In this document: positions 14,324 through 22,100 of the stretch, piece after piece | How the letters are laid out: each line of letters begins with the position of its first letter | How positions within the stretch are numbered: the first letter of the stretch is position 1 | Assembly (NCBI GenBank): GCA_035651715.1 | Contig: DASRFD010000091.1 | Location: 1-24,655, forward strand | Direction of reading: 5' to 3' | DNA length: 24,655 bases | From: Nevskia sp035651715 | GTDB lineage: Bacteria > Pseudomonadota > Gammaproteobacteria > Nevskiales > Nevskiaceae | Notes under the pieces: model-generated | What the model was told of the DNA's origin: nothing | What the model saw: the letters and a program-made list of their open reading frames with translations, nothing else | The model's database searches: none | Position numbers and translations under genes: made by a program

Positions 14324-15487
14324 ATGCCCGACCTGCAAACATACCTGAAACTGATGATCGACCGCGGTGCCTCCGACCTGTTCCTGACCTGCGGCGCCAC
14401 GCCGCGGATCAAGATCGACGGCGCCACCAGCGCGGTCAGCGCCCCGGTGCTGCAGCGGGGCGAGGTGCGCGAGCTGGTCTTCCCGCTCATGAGCGAACGG
14501 CAAAAGGCGACCTTCGACGAAACCATGGAAGCCAACCTGTCCTACTCTTTCGGCCAGGCCGGGCGCTTCCGCATCAACGTGTTCCAGCAGCGCGGCGAAA
14601 TGGGCCTGGTGATCCGCCAGGTCAAGTCGGAGGTGAACAGCTTCAAGGAACTCGGCCTGCCGGAGCTGTGCGCCGGCCTGGCCATGCTCAAGCGCGGCCT
14701 GGTGCTGTTCGTCGGCGCCGCCGGCTCGGGCAAGAGCACCTCGCTGGCGGCGATGATCAACCACCGCGCCGCCAACGCCGATGGCCACATCCTCACCATC
14801 GAGGATCCGATCGAGTTCCTGTTCCGCCACAACCGCTCGCTGGTCGACCAGCGCGAGGTGGCGGTGGATACGCGCAGTTTCGCCGACGCCCTGCGCAATG
14901 CCATGCGCGAAGCGCCGGACGTGATCATGATCGGCGAAATCCGCGATCACGAGACCGCACGCCATGCGCTGAGCTACTCCGACACCGGGCACCTGTGCCT
15001 GTCGACGCTGCACGCCAACACTGCGGATCAGGCGGTGGAGCGCATCGCCGGCTTCTTTCCGGAGTCGTCGCGCAAGCAGGTGCTGCTCGACCTGTCGATG
15101 AACCTCAAGGCGGTGATTTCGCAGCGGCTGCTGCCGTCGGTCGACGGCGGCCGCGCCTCGCTGGCGACCGAGGTGCTGCTGTCATCGGTGCACGTCGCCG
15201 ACCTGATCCGCGAAGGCCGCATCAACGAGCTCAAGGAAGCCATGGTCAAGGGCAATCCCAGCGGGATGTATTGCTTCGACCAGTCGCTGTACGAGCTCCA
15301 CCAGGCGGGGCGCATCACGCTCGAGGAAGCGCTGCGCAACGCCGACTCGCGCACCGACCTGGGTCTGCGCATCCGCCTGTCGGAGCGCCGCAGCGTGGCC
15401 GAGGCGCCGGACCTGAGCCTGATGGACCTGGACGCCAAGGCCCGCGCCGAAGCCGCCAACGCCGGGCGCTTCTACCCCTCGCGCTGA
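14324..15487 (+). CDS. pilU: Type IV pilus retraction ATPase, PilU-type
   Basis: A 387-residue secretion-type hexameric ATPase that assists PilT in pilus retraction for twitching motility; it acts at the cytoplasmic base of the pilus. The N-terminal domain (about 1-115) begins LQTYLKLMIDRGASDLFLTC. Walker A is GAAGSGKSTS starting at 131 (K137). The Asp box is HILTIEDPIEF, Walker B is DVIMIGEIRDHETA, and the His box is LSTLHANTADQAVERI. PilU rather than PilT is indicated by FRHNRSLVDQREVAVDTRSF, SDTGHLCLSTLHA and FFPESSRKQVLLDLSMNLKA, and by an extended C terminus. The Walker A has Ala where PilT/PilU normally have Thr before GSGKS, a mild deviation. No pilT is in the window. A weak TACACT about 50 bp upstream might be a -10. 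Confidence 0.92.
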   Translation: MPDLQTYLKLMIDRGASDLFLTCGATPRIKIDGATSAVSAPVLQRGEVRELVFPLMSERQKATFDETMEANLSYSFGQAGRFRINVFQQRGEMGLVIRQVKSEVNSFKELGLPELCAGLAMLKRGLVLFVGAAGSGKSTSLAAMINHRAANADGHILTIEDPIEFLFRHNRSLVDQREVAVDTRSFADALRNAMREAPDVIMIGEIRDHETARHALSYSDTGHLCLSTLHANTADQAVERIAGFFPESSRKQVLLDLSMNLKAVISQRLLPSVDGGRASLATEVLLSSVHVADLIREGRINELKEAMVKGNPSGMYCFDQSLYELHQAGRITLEEALRNADSRTDLGLRIRLSERRSVAEAPDLSLMDLDAKARAEAANAGRFYPSR

Positions 15488-15491
15488 GCGA

Positions 15492-15543
15492 GGCCGGGCC
15501 CGCCGGGCAGCCCTCCGGCACTACATGGCGGGGCCGCCAGGCC
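15492..15543. terminator. Imperfect inverted repeat between convergent pilU and orn
   Basis: GGCCGGGCCCGCC (15492-15504) can pair imperfectly with 15527-15543 (GGCGGGGCCGCCAGGCC), with a small bulge. It lies in the 99-bp space between two converging genes, where a shared terminator is expected. There is no T-run on either side. Confidence 0.22.
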
Positions 15544-15586
15544 CACGCCCAGTGTGTCCGCCGCAGCGCTGCCGCCTCCGTTCAGG

Positions 15587-16138
15587 TCAAGCCGGCAGCC
15601 GCAGGAACTGGTCGCGGTAGTACCGCAGCTCCGCGATCGAATCCTTGACGTCGTCCAGCGCCAGGTGGCGCGAGTCCTTGGCAAAACCCCTGGCGGTGGC
15701 CGGAGCCCAGCGCTGGCACAGCTCCTTGAGCGTGCTGACGTCGAGGTTGCGGTAGTGGAAGTGCTTCTCCAGCTCCGGCATCCAGCGCGCCAGGAAGCGG
15801 CGGTCCTGGCAGATCGAGTTGCCGCACATCGGCGACCGGCCGGCCGGCACCCATTGGCGCAGGAATTCCAGGGTCAGGCGCTCGGCCTCGGCGTCCCCGA
15901 CGCCGCTGTCGCGCACCCGCTGGCTCAGGCCGGAGCGGCCGTGCTGGGTGGTGTTCCACTCGTCCATGGCGGCCAGCTCGGCTTCCGATTGATGCACTGC
16001 GATCACCGGGCCTTCGGCAAGGATGTTGAGGCTGGAGTCGGTGACGACGGTGGCGATCTCGATGATGCGGTGCCGCTCCGGCACCAGGCCGGTCATTTCG
16101 AGGTCGATCCAGATCAGATTGGTGGGATTTGCGCTCAT
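15587..16138 (-). CDS. orn: Oligoribonuclease
   Basis: A 183-residue DEDDh-type 3'-5' exoribonuclease that degrades 2-5-nucleotide RNAs, and pGpG in cyclic-di-GMP turnover. Exo I motif IWIDLEMTGL with D12 and E14. The family signatures MDEWNTTQHGRSGL, SPMCGNSICQDRRFL, MPELEKHFHYRNLDVSTLKE and HLALDDVKDSIAELRYYRD contain the remaining acidic residues and the catalytic His. The length equals that of characterised Orn proteins (about 180). ATG 16138 is chosen because MSANPTNLIWIDLEMTG is the normal N terminus; the frame stays open far upstream only as a shadow of the transsulfuration genes. It diverges from the cystathionine beta-synthase gene with 117 bp between. In the absence of other nanoRNases such a gene is commonly essential. 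Confidence 0.96.
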   Translation of the reverse strand: MSANPTNLIWIDLEMTGLVPERHRIIEIATVVTDSSLNILAEGPVIAVHQSEAELAAMDEWNTTQHGRSGLSQRVRDSGVGDAEAERLTLEFLRQWVPAGRSPMCGNSICQDRRFLARWMPELEKHFHYRNLDVSTLKELCQRWAPATARGFAKDSRHLALDDVKDSIAELRYYRDQFLRLPA

Positions 16139-16255
16139 ATGGCGTAGGTTAGCAGGGGCGCCCGGGGGTCGTGCTAGGCTGGTTCCATAGTGGACGTCCC
16201 AGTCCAAGCCACCGGCCATTCCTGGCCGGACGACCCAATAAGCGAGAGAGCGCAC

Positions 16256-17626
16256 ATGCCACGAGACGGCTCCGTACTGAACACCATCGGCAATACGCCG
16301 CTGGTGGAACTGAAGAACCTGGACACCGGCCTGTGCCGGCTGTTCGTCAAGCTGGAAAACCAGAATCCCACCGGCTCGATCAAGGACCGCATCGGCCTGT
16401 CGATGGTCGAGGCGGCGGAGCGCGATGGGAAGATCAAGCCGGGCGGCACCCTGATCGAGGCCACCGCCGGCAACACCGGCCTGGGCCTGGCCCTGGTGGC
16501 GGCGCAGAAGGGCTACCGCCTGATCCTGGTGATCCCGGACAAGATGGCGCAGGAGAAGGTGCTGCACCTGCGCGCACTCGGCGCGCAGATCCACCTGACC
16601 CGCTCCGACGTCGGCAAGGGCCATCCCGACTATTACCAGGACATCGCCGAGCGCCTGGCCAGGGAAATTCCCGGCAGCTTCTACGTCAACCAGTTCGCCA
16701 ACCCGGCCAACCCGTTGGCGCACGAAGCGACCACCGGCCCGGAAATCTGGGCGCAGTGCGATCACATGCTCGACGCGGTGGTGGCGGGCGTCGGCTCCGG
16801 CGGCACGCTCACCGGGCTGTCGCGCTATTTCGCGCGCGTCGCGCCGCACGTGGAGATGGTGCTGGCCGACCCCAAGGGCTCGATCCTGGTCGACGTGGTC
16901 AACACCGGCAAGCCGCAGAAGCAGGCCGGCAGCTGGCTGATCGAGGGCATCGGCGAGGACTTCATTCCGCCCAACTGCGACCTCGGCCGGGTGAAGCAGG
17001 CCTACGAGATCAGCGACGCCGAGAGCTTCTTCACCGCACGCGAGCTGCTGCGCAAGGAGGGCATCCTCGGCGGCTCCTCCACCGGCACCCTGGTGGCGGC
17101 GGCGCTGCGCTACTGCCGCGAGCAGACATCGCCGAAGCGGGTCGTCACCTTCGTCTGCGACAGCGGCAACAAGTACCTCACCAAGATGTACAACGACTAC
17201 TGGATGTTCGAGCAGGGCCTGCTCGACCGGCCCAGGCAGGGCAACCTGCTCGACCTGATCGTGCGCCGCTACCAGGAAGGCGGCGCGGTGACCCTGGCGC
17301 CGGCCGACAACCTGCTGCTGGCCTACCGCCGCATGAAGCTGTTCGACGTGTCGCAGATCCCGGTGATGCAGGGCGAGAAGGTGATCGGCATCCTCGACGA
17401 GTCGGACCTGCTGCTGCACGTGCACAGCAACCCGGCGCGCTTCAAGGACCCGGTGAGCACCGCCATGGTGGACAAGGTCGAGACCATCGCGCCCGACGCG
17501 AGCGTCTCCGACCTGCTGCCGATCTTCCAGCGCGACCACGTCGCGGTGGTGGCGGACGGCGAGCGCTTCGTCGGCCTGATCACCAAGATCGATTTGCTCA
17601 ATTACCTGCGGCAGCAGATCAGCTAG
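16256..17626 (+). CDS. cbs: Cystathionine beta-synthase (PLP enzyme with C-terminal CBS domain pair)
   Basis: A 456-residue fold-type II PLP enzyme joining serine and homocysteine to cystathionine, the first step of reverse transsulfuration. PLP lysine K43 in NPTGSIKDRIGLSM, TAGNTG loop, phosphate-binding GVGSGGTLTG, and GILGGSSTG later in the catalytic core. A regulatory pair of CBS domains occupies about 340-456 (FDVSQIPVMQGEKVIGILDE and DHVAVVADGERFVGLITKID). There is no N-terminal haem-binding extension, as usual for bacterial forms. ATG 16256 has GAGAG a few bases before it and gives the standard MPRDGSVLNTIGNTPLVEL start. Its TAG stop codon is the first CTAG of the MITE-like element that follows. 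The gamma-lyase gene follows 309 bp downstream, completing the pathway. Confidence 0.93.
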   Translation: MPRDGSVLNTIGNTPLVELKNLDTGLCRLFVKLENQNPTGSIKDRIGLSMVEAAERDGKIKPGGTLIEATAGNTGLGLALVAAQKGYRLILVIPDKMAQEKVLHLRALGAQIHLTRSDVGKGHPDYYQDIAERLAREIPGSFYVNQFANPANPLAHEATTGPEIWAQCDHMLDAVVAGVGSGGTLTGLSRYFARVAPHVEMVLADPKGSILVDVVNTGKPQKQAGSWLIEGIGEDFIPPNCDLGRVKQAYEISDAESFFTARELLRKEGILGGSSTGTLVAAALRYCREQTSPKRVVTFVCDSGNKYLTKMYNDYWMFEQGLLDRPRQGNLLDLIVRRYQEGGAVTLAPADNLLLAYRRMKLFDVSQIPVMQGEKVIGILDESDLLLHVHSNPARFKDPVSTAMVDKVETIAPDASVSDLLPIFQRDHVAVVADGERFVGLITKIDLLNYLRQQIS

Positions 17627-17800
17627 GGCCTGTTCACGCCATATCGATCGCCGCGAAGGGGTCTGTTTTGGCGCAGTGCAAGGCGCGACCGACGCGGTGT
17701 ACTGGATGTACTCAAGGAGGGAGCAACGTGGCGATGCGCGAAAACGGCCCCCTTCCCGGAGGGTTGCCCCAGCGATCGAAATAGCATGAACAGGCCCTAG
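17623..17800. mobile_element. MITE-like nested palindromic element with CTAG borders
   Basis: A 178-bp element bounded by CTAG on both sides. Outer arms: the first 31 bases (CTAGGGCCTGTTCACGCC...) match the reverse complement of the last 31 at 27 positions. Inner arms: 17655-17675 (GAAGGGGTCTGTTTTGGCGCA) match the reverse complement of 17735-17755 at 18 of 21. The centre holds TGTACTGGATGTACT. There is no gene inside. Repeated CTAG suggests a 4-bp target duplication, as produced by IS5-group transposases, but no such gene is in the window. The left CTAG contains the TAG stop of the cystathionine beta-synthase gene. A shorter relative lies at 4216-4282. Confidence 0.72.
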
Positions 17801-17806
17801 ACCCCA

Positions 17807-17881
17807 CCCGTTCGCCCCGGGCGCCCGCGCCGCGGGTGCACCGAGGGCCGCCGCGAGGCGCGGCGCGCCCGGGCGAACGGG
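17807..17881. repeat. 75-bp inverted repeat between the MITE and the gamma-lyase gene
   Basis: CCCGTTCGCCCCGGGCGC at 17807-17824 faces its reverse complement ending at 17881 (GCGCCCGGGCGAACGGG), with a single unpaired C. The 40-base interior is very GC-rich and can pair further. It resembles REP-type intergenic palindromes. Together with the preceding element it fills most of the 309-bp gap; the remaining 54 bases (17882-17935) hold only the gamma-lyase leader, with AAGG at 17924-17927 as ribosome site. Confidence 0.6.
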
Positions 17882-17935
17882 CCTTAACCCCATTCCGCGC
17901 CCGCATCCGTTCATACCCGCATCAAGGCTCCCGAC

Positions 17936-19102
17936 ATGTCCACCAAGACCCCCCCGCATTTCGCCACCCGCGCCATCCACGCCGGCCAGTCGCCGGACCC
18001 GAGCACCGGCGCGGTGATGCAGCCGATCTACGCCACCTCCACCTACGTGCAGAGCAGCCCCGGCGTGCACAAGGGCTATGAGTACTCCCGCAGCCAGAAC
18101 CCGACCCGCTTCGCCTACGAGCGCTGCGTCGCCGACCTGGAAAGCGGCCGCCAGGGCTACGCCTTCGCCTCGGGCCTGGCCGCCACCGCCACCCTGCTCG
18201 ACACCCTCGAGCCGGGCGCGCACGTCATCGCCAGCGACGACATGTACGGCGGCACCTACCGCCTGTTCGCGCGGGTGCGCGAAAAGTCGGCGGGCCTGAA
18301 GTTCAGCTACGTCGACATGCGCGAGCCGAACAACGTCGAGGCCGCGATCACGCCGCAGACGCGCCTGATCTGGGTCGAGACGCCGACCAATCCGATGCTC
18401 AAGCTGGTCGACCTGTCGGCCATCGCGGCGATCGCGAAAAAGCACGGCGTGCTCGCCGCCGCCGACAACACCTTCGCCAGCCCCTACGTGCAGCGCCCGC
18501 TGGAGCACGGCTTCGGCCTGGTGATGCACTCGGCCACCAAGTACCTCAACGGCCACTCCGACGTGGTCAACGGCGTGCTGGTGGTCGGCGAGGATGCGGC
18601 GCTGGCGGAAAAGCTGACGTTCCTGCAGAACGCCGTCGGCGCGGTGGCCGGGCCGTTCGACGCCTTTCTCGTCCTGCGCGGCCTCAAGACGCTGGCGGTG
18701 CGCATGCAGCGCCACTGCGAGAACGCGCTGGCGCTGGCCGCCTGGCTGGAGCAGCACCCCAAGGTGGCCAGGGTGCACTACCCGGGCCTGAAGTCGCACC
18801 CGCAGCACGCGCTCGCGGCCAGGCAGATGAAGGGCGGCTTCGGCGGCATGATCTCGATCGAGCTCAAGGGCGGCCTGGAGGACTCACGCCGCTTCCTCGA
18901 GCGCTGCGAGCTGTTCGCGCTGGCGGAGTCGCTCGGCGGCGTCGAGAGCCTGATCGAGCACCCCGCGATCATGACCCATGCCAGCGTGCCGGCCGCCGCG
19001 CGCGCGCAGCTCGGCATCTCCGACACCCTGTGCCGCCTCTCGGTCGGCATCGAGGACCTGGCGGATCTCAAGGCCGACCTGAGCCACGCGCTCGGAACCT
19101 AG
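17936..19102 (+). CDS. Cystathionine gamma-lyase / gamma-synthase family PLP enzyme
   Basis: A 388-residue Cys/Met-metabolism PLP enzyme (fold type I). Family motifs: FATRAIHAGQSPDPSTGAVM, PIYATSTYVQ, EYSRSQNPTRFAYE (phosphate-binding Tyr and Arg), FASGLAATATLL, VETPTNPMLKLVDL, ADNTFASPYVQRPLEHG, PLP lysine K202 in SATKYLNGHSDVVNG, and SLGGVESLIEHPAIMTH near the C terminus. Sequence alone does not separate gamma-lyase (cystathionine to cysteine, 2-oxobutyrate and ammonia) from gamma-synthase (O-succinylhomoserine plus cysteine to cystathionine). The upstream cystathionine beta-synthase favours the lyase, giving a complete homocysteine-to-cysteine route. The start ATG follows AAGG by 8 bases. 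It is probably once co-transcribed with cbs but now separated by two palindromic elements. Confidence 0.92.
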   Translation: MSTKTPPHFATRAIHAGQSPDPSTGAVMQPIYATSTYVQSSPGVHKGYEYSRSQNPTRFAYERCVADLESGRQGYAFASGLAATATLLDTLEPGAHVIASDDMYGGTYRLFARVREKSAGLKFSYVDMREPNNVEAAITPQTRLIWVETPTNPMLKLVDLSAIAAIAKKHGVLAAADNTFASPYVQRPLEHGFGLVMHSATKYLNGHSDVVNGVLVVGEDAALAEKLTFLQNAVGAVAGPFDAFLVLRGLKTLAVRMQRHCENALALAAWLEQHPKVARVHYPGLKSHPQHALAARQMKGGFGGMISIELKGGLEDSRRFLERCELFALAESLGGVESLIEHPAIMTHASVPAAARAQLGISDTLCRLSVGIEDLADLKADLSHALGT

Positions 19103-19177
19103 TTTCCCTGGCGCGTCGCGCCTGCGGGAGCGGGCTGCACGCTGCACCGTTGCTGTCCGGAGGACTGGAGAAGAAGA

Positions 19178-22100
19178 ATGCGTACGCGACCCGTCTTTCG
19201 CAGCCTTGCCGCCGGCATCCTCTGGATCGCCGGTTCCGCCGCGGCCGCGCCGATGACGGAAGCGGAAGTGCCCGCTCCGCTCAAGCCCTGGATCGGCTGG
19301 GTGCTGCACGACCGCGACCCGCGCGGCTGCGCGCTCGGCGGCGACGATGGCCGCGCCTGCGACTGGCCGTCGAGCCTGAGCCTGGACCTGGGCAACGGCG
19401 GCGGCGCGTTCGGGCTGCAGCTGCGGCTCGACGCCGCCGGCTGGGTGGCGCTGCCCGGCGGCGAGGAACAGTGGCCGCAGGAGGTGCGCGTCGACAGCCG
19501 CCCCGCCCCGGTGAGCCTGCACAACGGCCACCCGGCGCTGTACCTGCCCGCCGGCAACTACACGGTCAGCGGCCGGTTCGAGTGGGCACACCTGCCTGAG
19601 GCGCTGCCGCTGCCGGCGAGCCTGGGGCTGGCCTCGCTGCGCGTGAACGGCGCCGAGCGCGCGCACCCGGCGCGTGACGCCAACGGCCTCTGGCTCGGCC
19701 GCGGCGCGCAGCAGGCCGCCGCCGGCGACAGCCTGAACCTGCAGGTCTACCGCCTGGTGGACGACGACATCCCGCTGCGCGTGATCACCCACCTGCAGGT
19801 GGAAGCCGCCGGCGCGGTGCGCGAAGCGCAGCTCGGCCCGGTGCTGCCGGCCGGGATGCAGCCGCTGAGCATCGACTCGCCGCTGCCGGCGCGGCTCGAC
19901 GAGCAGGGCGTGCTGCACCTGCAGCTGCGCCCCGGGGTATGGAGCATCGAGGTCACGGCGCGCGCGCCGGCGCCGGTGCAGGAGCTGGCGCTGCCGAAGC
20001 TGGCCGGGCCCTGGCCGGCGGAGGAAGTCTGGTCCTTCGCCGCGCACAACGGCTTGCGCATCGTCGAGGTCGGCGGCGGCACGCCGGTGGACCCGCAGCA
20101 GACCCAGGTGCCGCCGCCCTGGCGCGCCTATCCCGCCTACGCCATGAAGGCCGGCGAGGCGCTGCGCTTCGACGAGAAGCAGCGCGGCGACCCGCATCCG
20201 CAGCCCGGCCAGCTGTCGCTGCAGCGCCGGCTGTGGCTGGACTTCGACGGCGGCGGCTACACCGTCGAGGACCGCATCGGCGGCCAGCTCAACGACCGCT
20301 GGCGGCTCGGCGTCGCGGCGCCCCTGCACCTGGGCAGCGCCAGCCTCGACGGCGCGCCGCAGCCGATCACCCGCCTCGGCGCCGACGACCAGGGCGTGGA
20401 AGTGCGCCACGGCGCGGTCGACCTGGTCGCCGCCAGCCGCGTCGACCAGCGCTTGTCGCACCTGCCGGTCACCGGTTGGGACCACGAGTTCCAGCAGGTC
20501 AGCGCCGAGCTCAACCTGCCGCCGGGCTGGCGCCTGCTCGCCACCTCCGGCGTCGACAACGTGCCGCAGACCTGGGTCAGCCGCTGGAGCCTGCTCGACC
20601 TGTTCGCGGTGCTGGTCGCGGCCAGCGCCGCGCTGCGCCTGTTCGGTCCGCGCTGGGCCGCGCTGATGCTGCTGACGCTGGCGCTGAGCTGGCAGGAGCC
20701 GGCGGCCCCGCGCTGGTCCTGGCTCAACCTGCTCGCCGCCGCGGCGCTGCTGCGCGCCCTGCCGGAGTCGCTGCGCGGCGGCCGCCTGGCGCTGTGGCTG
20801 GGACGCTACCGCGCGCTCGCCGCGGTGCTGGTGGTGCTGCTGGCCATCCCGTTCGCCCTGCAGCAGGCGCGCAACGCGCTGCACCCGCAGCTGGAGCAGG
20901 ACGCGGCGCCGCTGAATCCGCTCGGCATCGTGCCGCAGGCGCGGCTGGCGCAGACCGCGCCGCTCGCCGAGGCCCCGCCCGGGCCGGAACAGGAAAAAGA
21001 CGTAGCCGAAGCCGCCACCAATGGCCCGGCCACCACTGCCGAATCGCCCCTGGCGAACGTGACGATGGCGCCGGGGCCGCCACAGCAGGCCGCCATGGCT
21101 GCGCGCAGGAAGGCCGCCGGCAAGACCGCGGACTATTCCGCGCGCTCCAGCTCGATGCAGCGCATCGACCCCAGCGCGCTCACTCCCACCGGCCCCGGCC
21201 TGCCCGACTGGAGCTGGCGCGCCGCCACCTTGAGCTGGTCTGGCCCGATCGCGGCGGAGCAAAGCTTCCGCTTGTGGCTGCTGCCGCCGTTCCTGACGCG
21301 GCTGCTGGAGGTGCTGTCGATCCTGCTGGTGGCGGCGATGCTGGGCCGCTGCGTCGAGCTGCGCCGGCCGCCGCTGCCGCCGGGCCCGACCGGCGCCGCC
21401 GCCGCGGCGCTGCTGCTGGTGTTGCTCGGCAGCCTGCCGTGGCCGGCACGGGCCGACGCGCCGCCGGCCGATGCCGCGCCGCCATCGCCGATACCGGCCC
21501 TGCTCGACGAGCTGCGCGCGCGCCTGCTGGCGGCGCCGGACTGCGCGCCGGACTGCGCCGAGTCGCCGCGCCTGTGGCTGGGCCTGGACGCGGACCAGGT
21601 GCTGAACCTGCGCCTGACGGTCGACGCGCTGGCGCCGGTCGCCGTGCCCCTGCCGGTGCCGGCGCTGGCCGGCGGCGAGCAGGGCGGCGTGTGGCAGCCG
21701 CAGCGTGTGCTGGTCGACGGCGGCGAAGTGCCGCTGCGCCGCGGCGGCAACGGCGGCCTGTGGGCGCGGCTCGGCCCCGGGCACCACGAGCTGCTGCTGT
21801 CCGGCAGCGTCGCCGGGCTCGGCCAGCTGCAGCTGCCGTTGCCGCTGAAGCCGCGCCGCGTCTCCGCGCAGCTGCACGGCTGGCTGCTCAGCGGCGTCGA
21901 CGACGACGGCCAGGCCGCCGACACGCTGCAGCTGCTGCGGCAGAGCGCCGACAGCGGCGCCACCGCGGGCAATGGCGCCGGCCAGGCGCTGCCGCCGCTG
22001 CTGCAGGTGACCCGCACCCTGCGCCTGGGCCTGGACTGGCAGGTGGAGACCACGGTGGAGCGGCTGGGCGTGCCCTACACCCCGGTCAACACCGAGATCC

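Noticed and set aside
17697..17715. GTACTGGATGTAC-containing centre of the MITE as a possible CRISPR-like or operator repeat
   Set aside because: It occurs once and is part of the element's own symmetric interior; there is no array or spacing pattern.
16171..17784. A plus-strand 537-codon frame over the cbs gene that ends inside the MITE
   Set aside because: It is a frame-shifted shadow of cystathionine beta-synthase with no domain; the element has no coding capacity of its own.
16139..18808. A long minus-strand extension upstream of oligoribonuclease
   Set aside because: Only residues from the ATG at 16138 onward match oligoribonuclease; the upstream part is antisense to the two transsulfuration genes and to the palindromic repeats.
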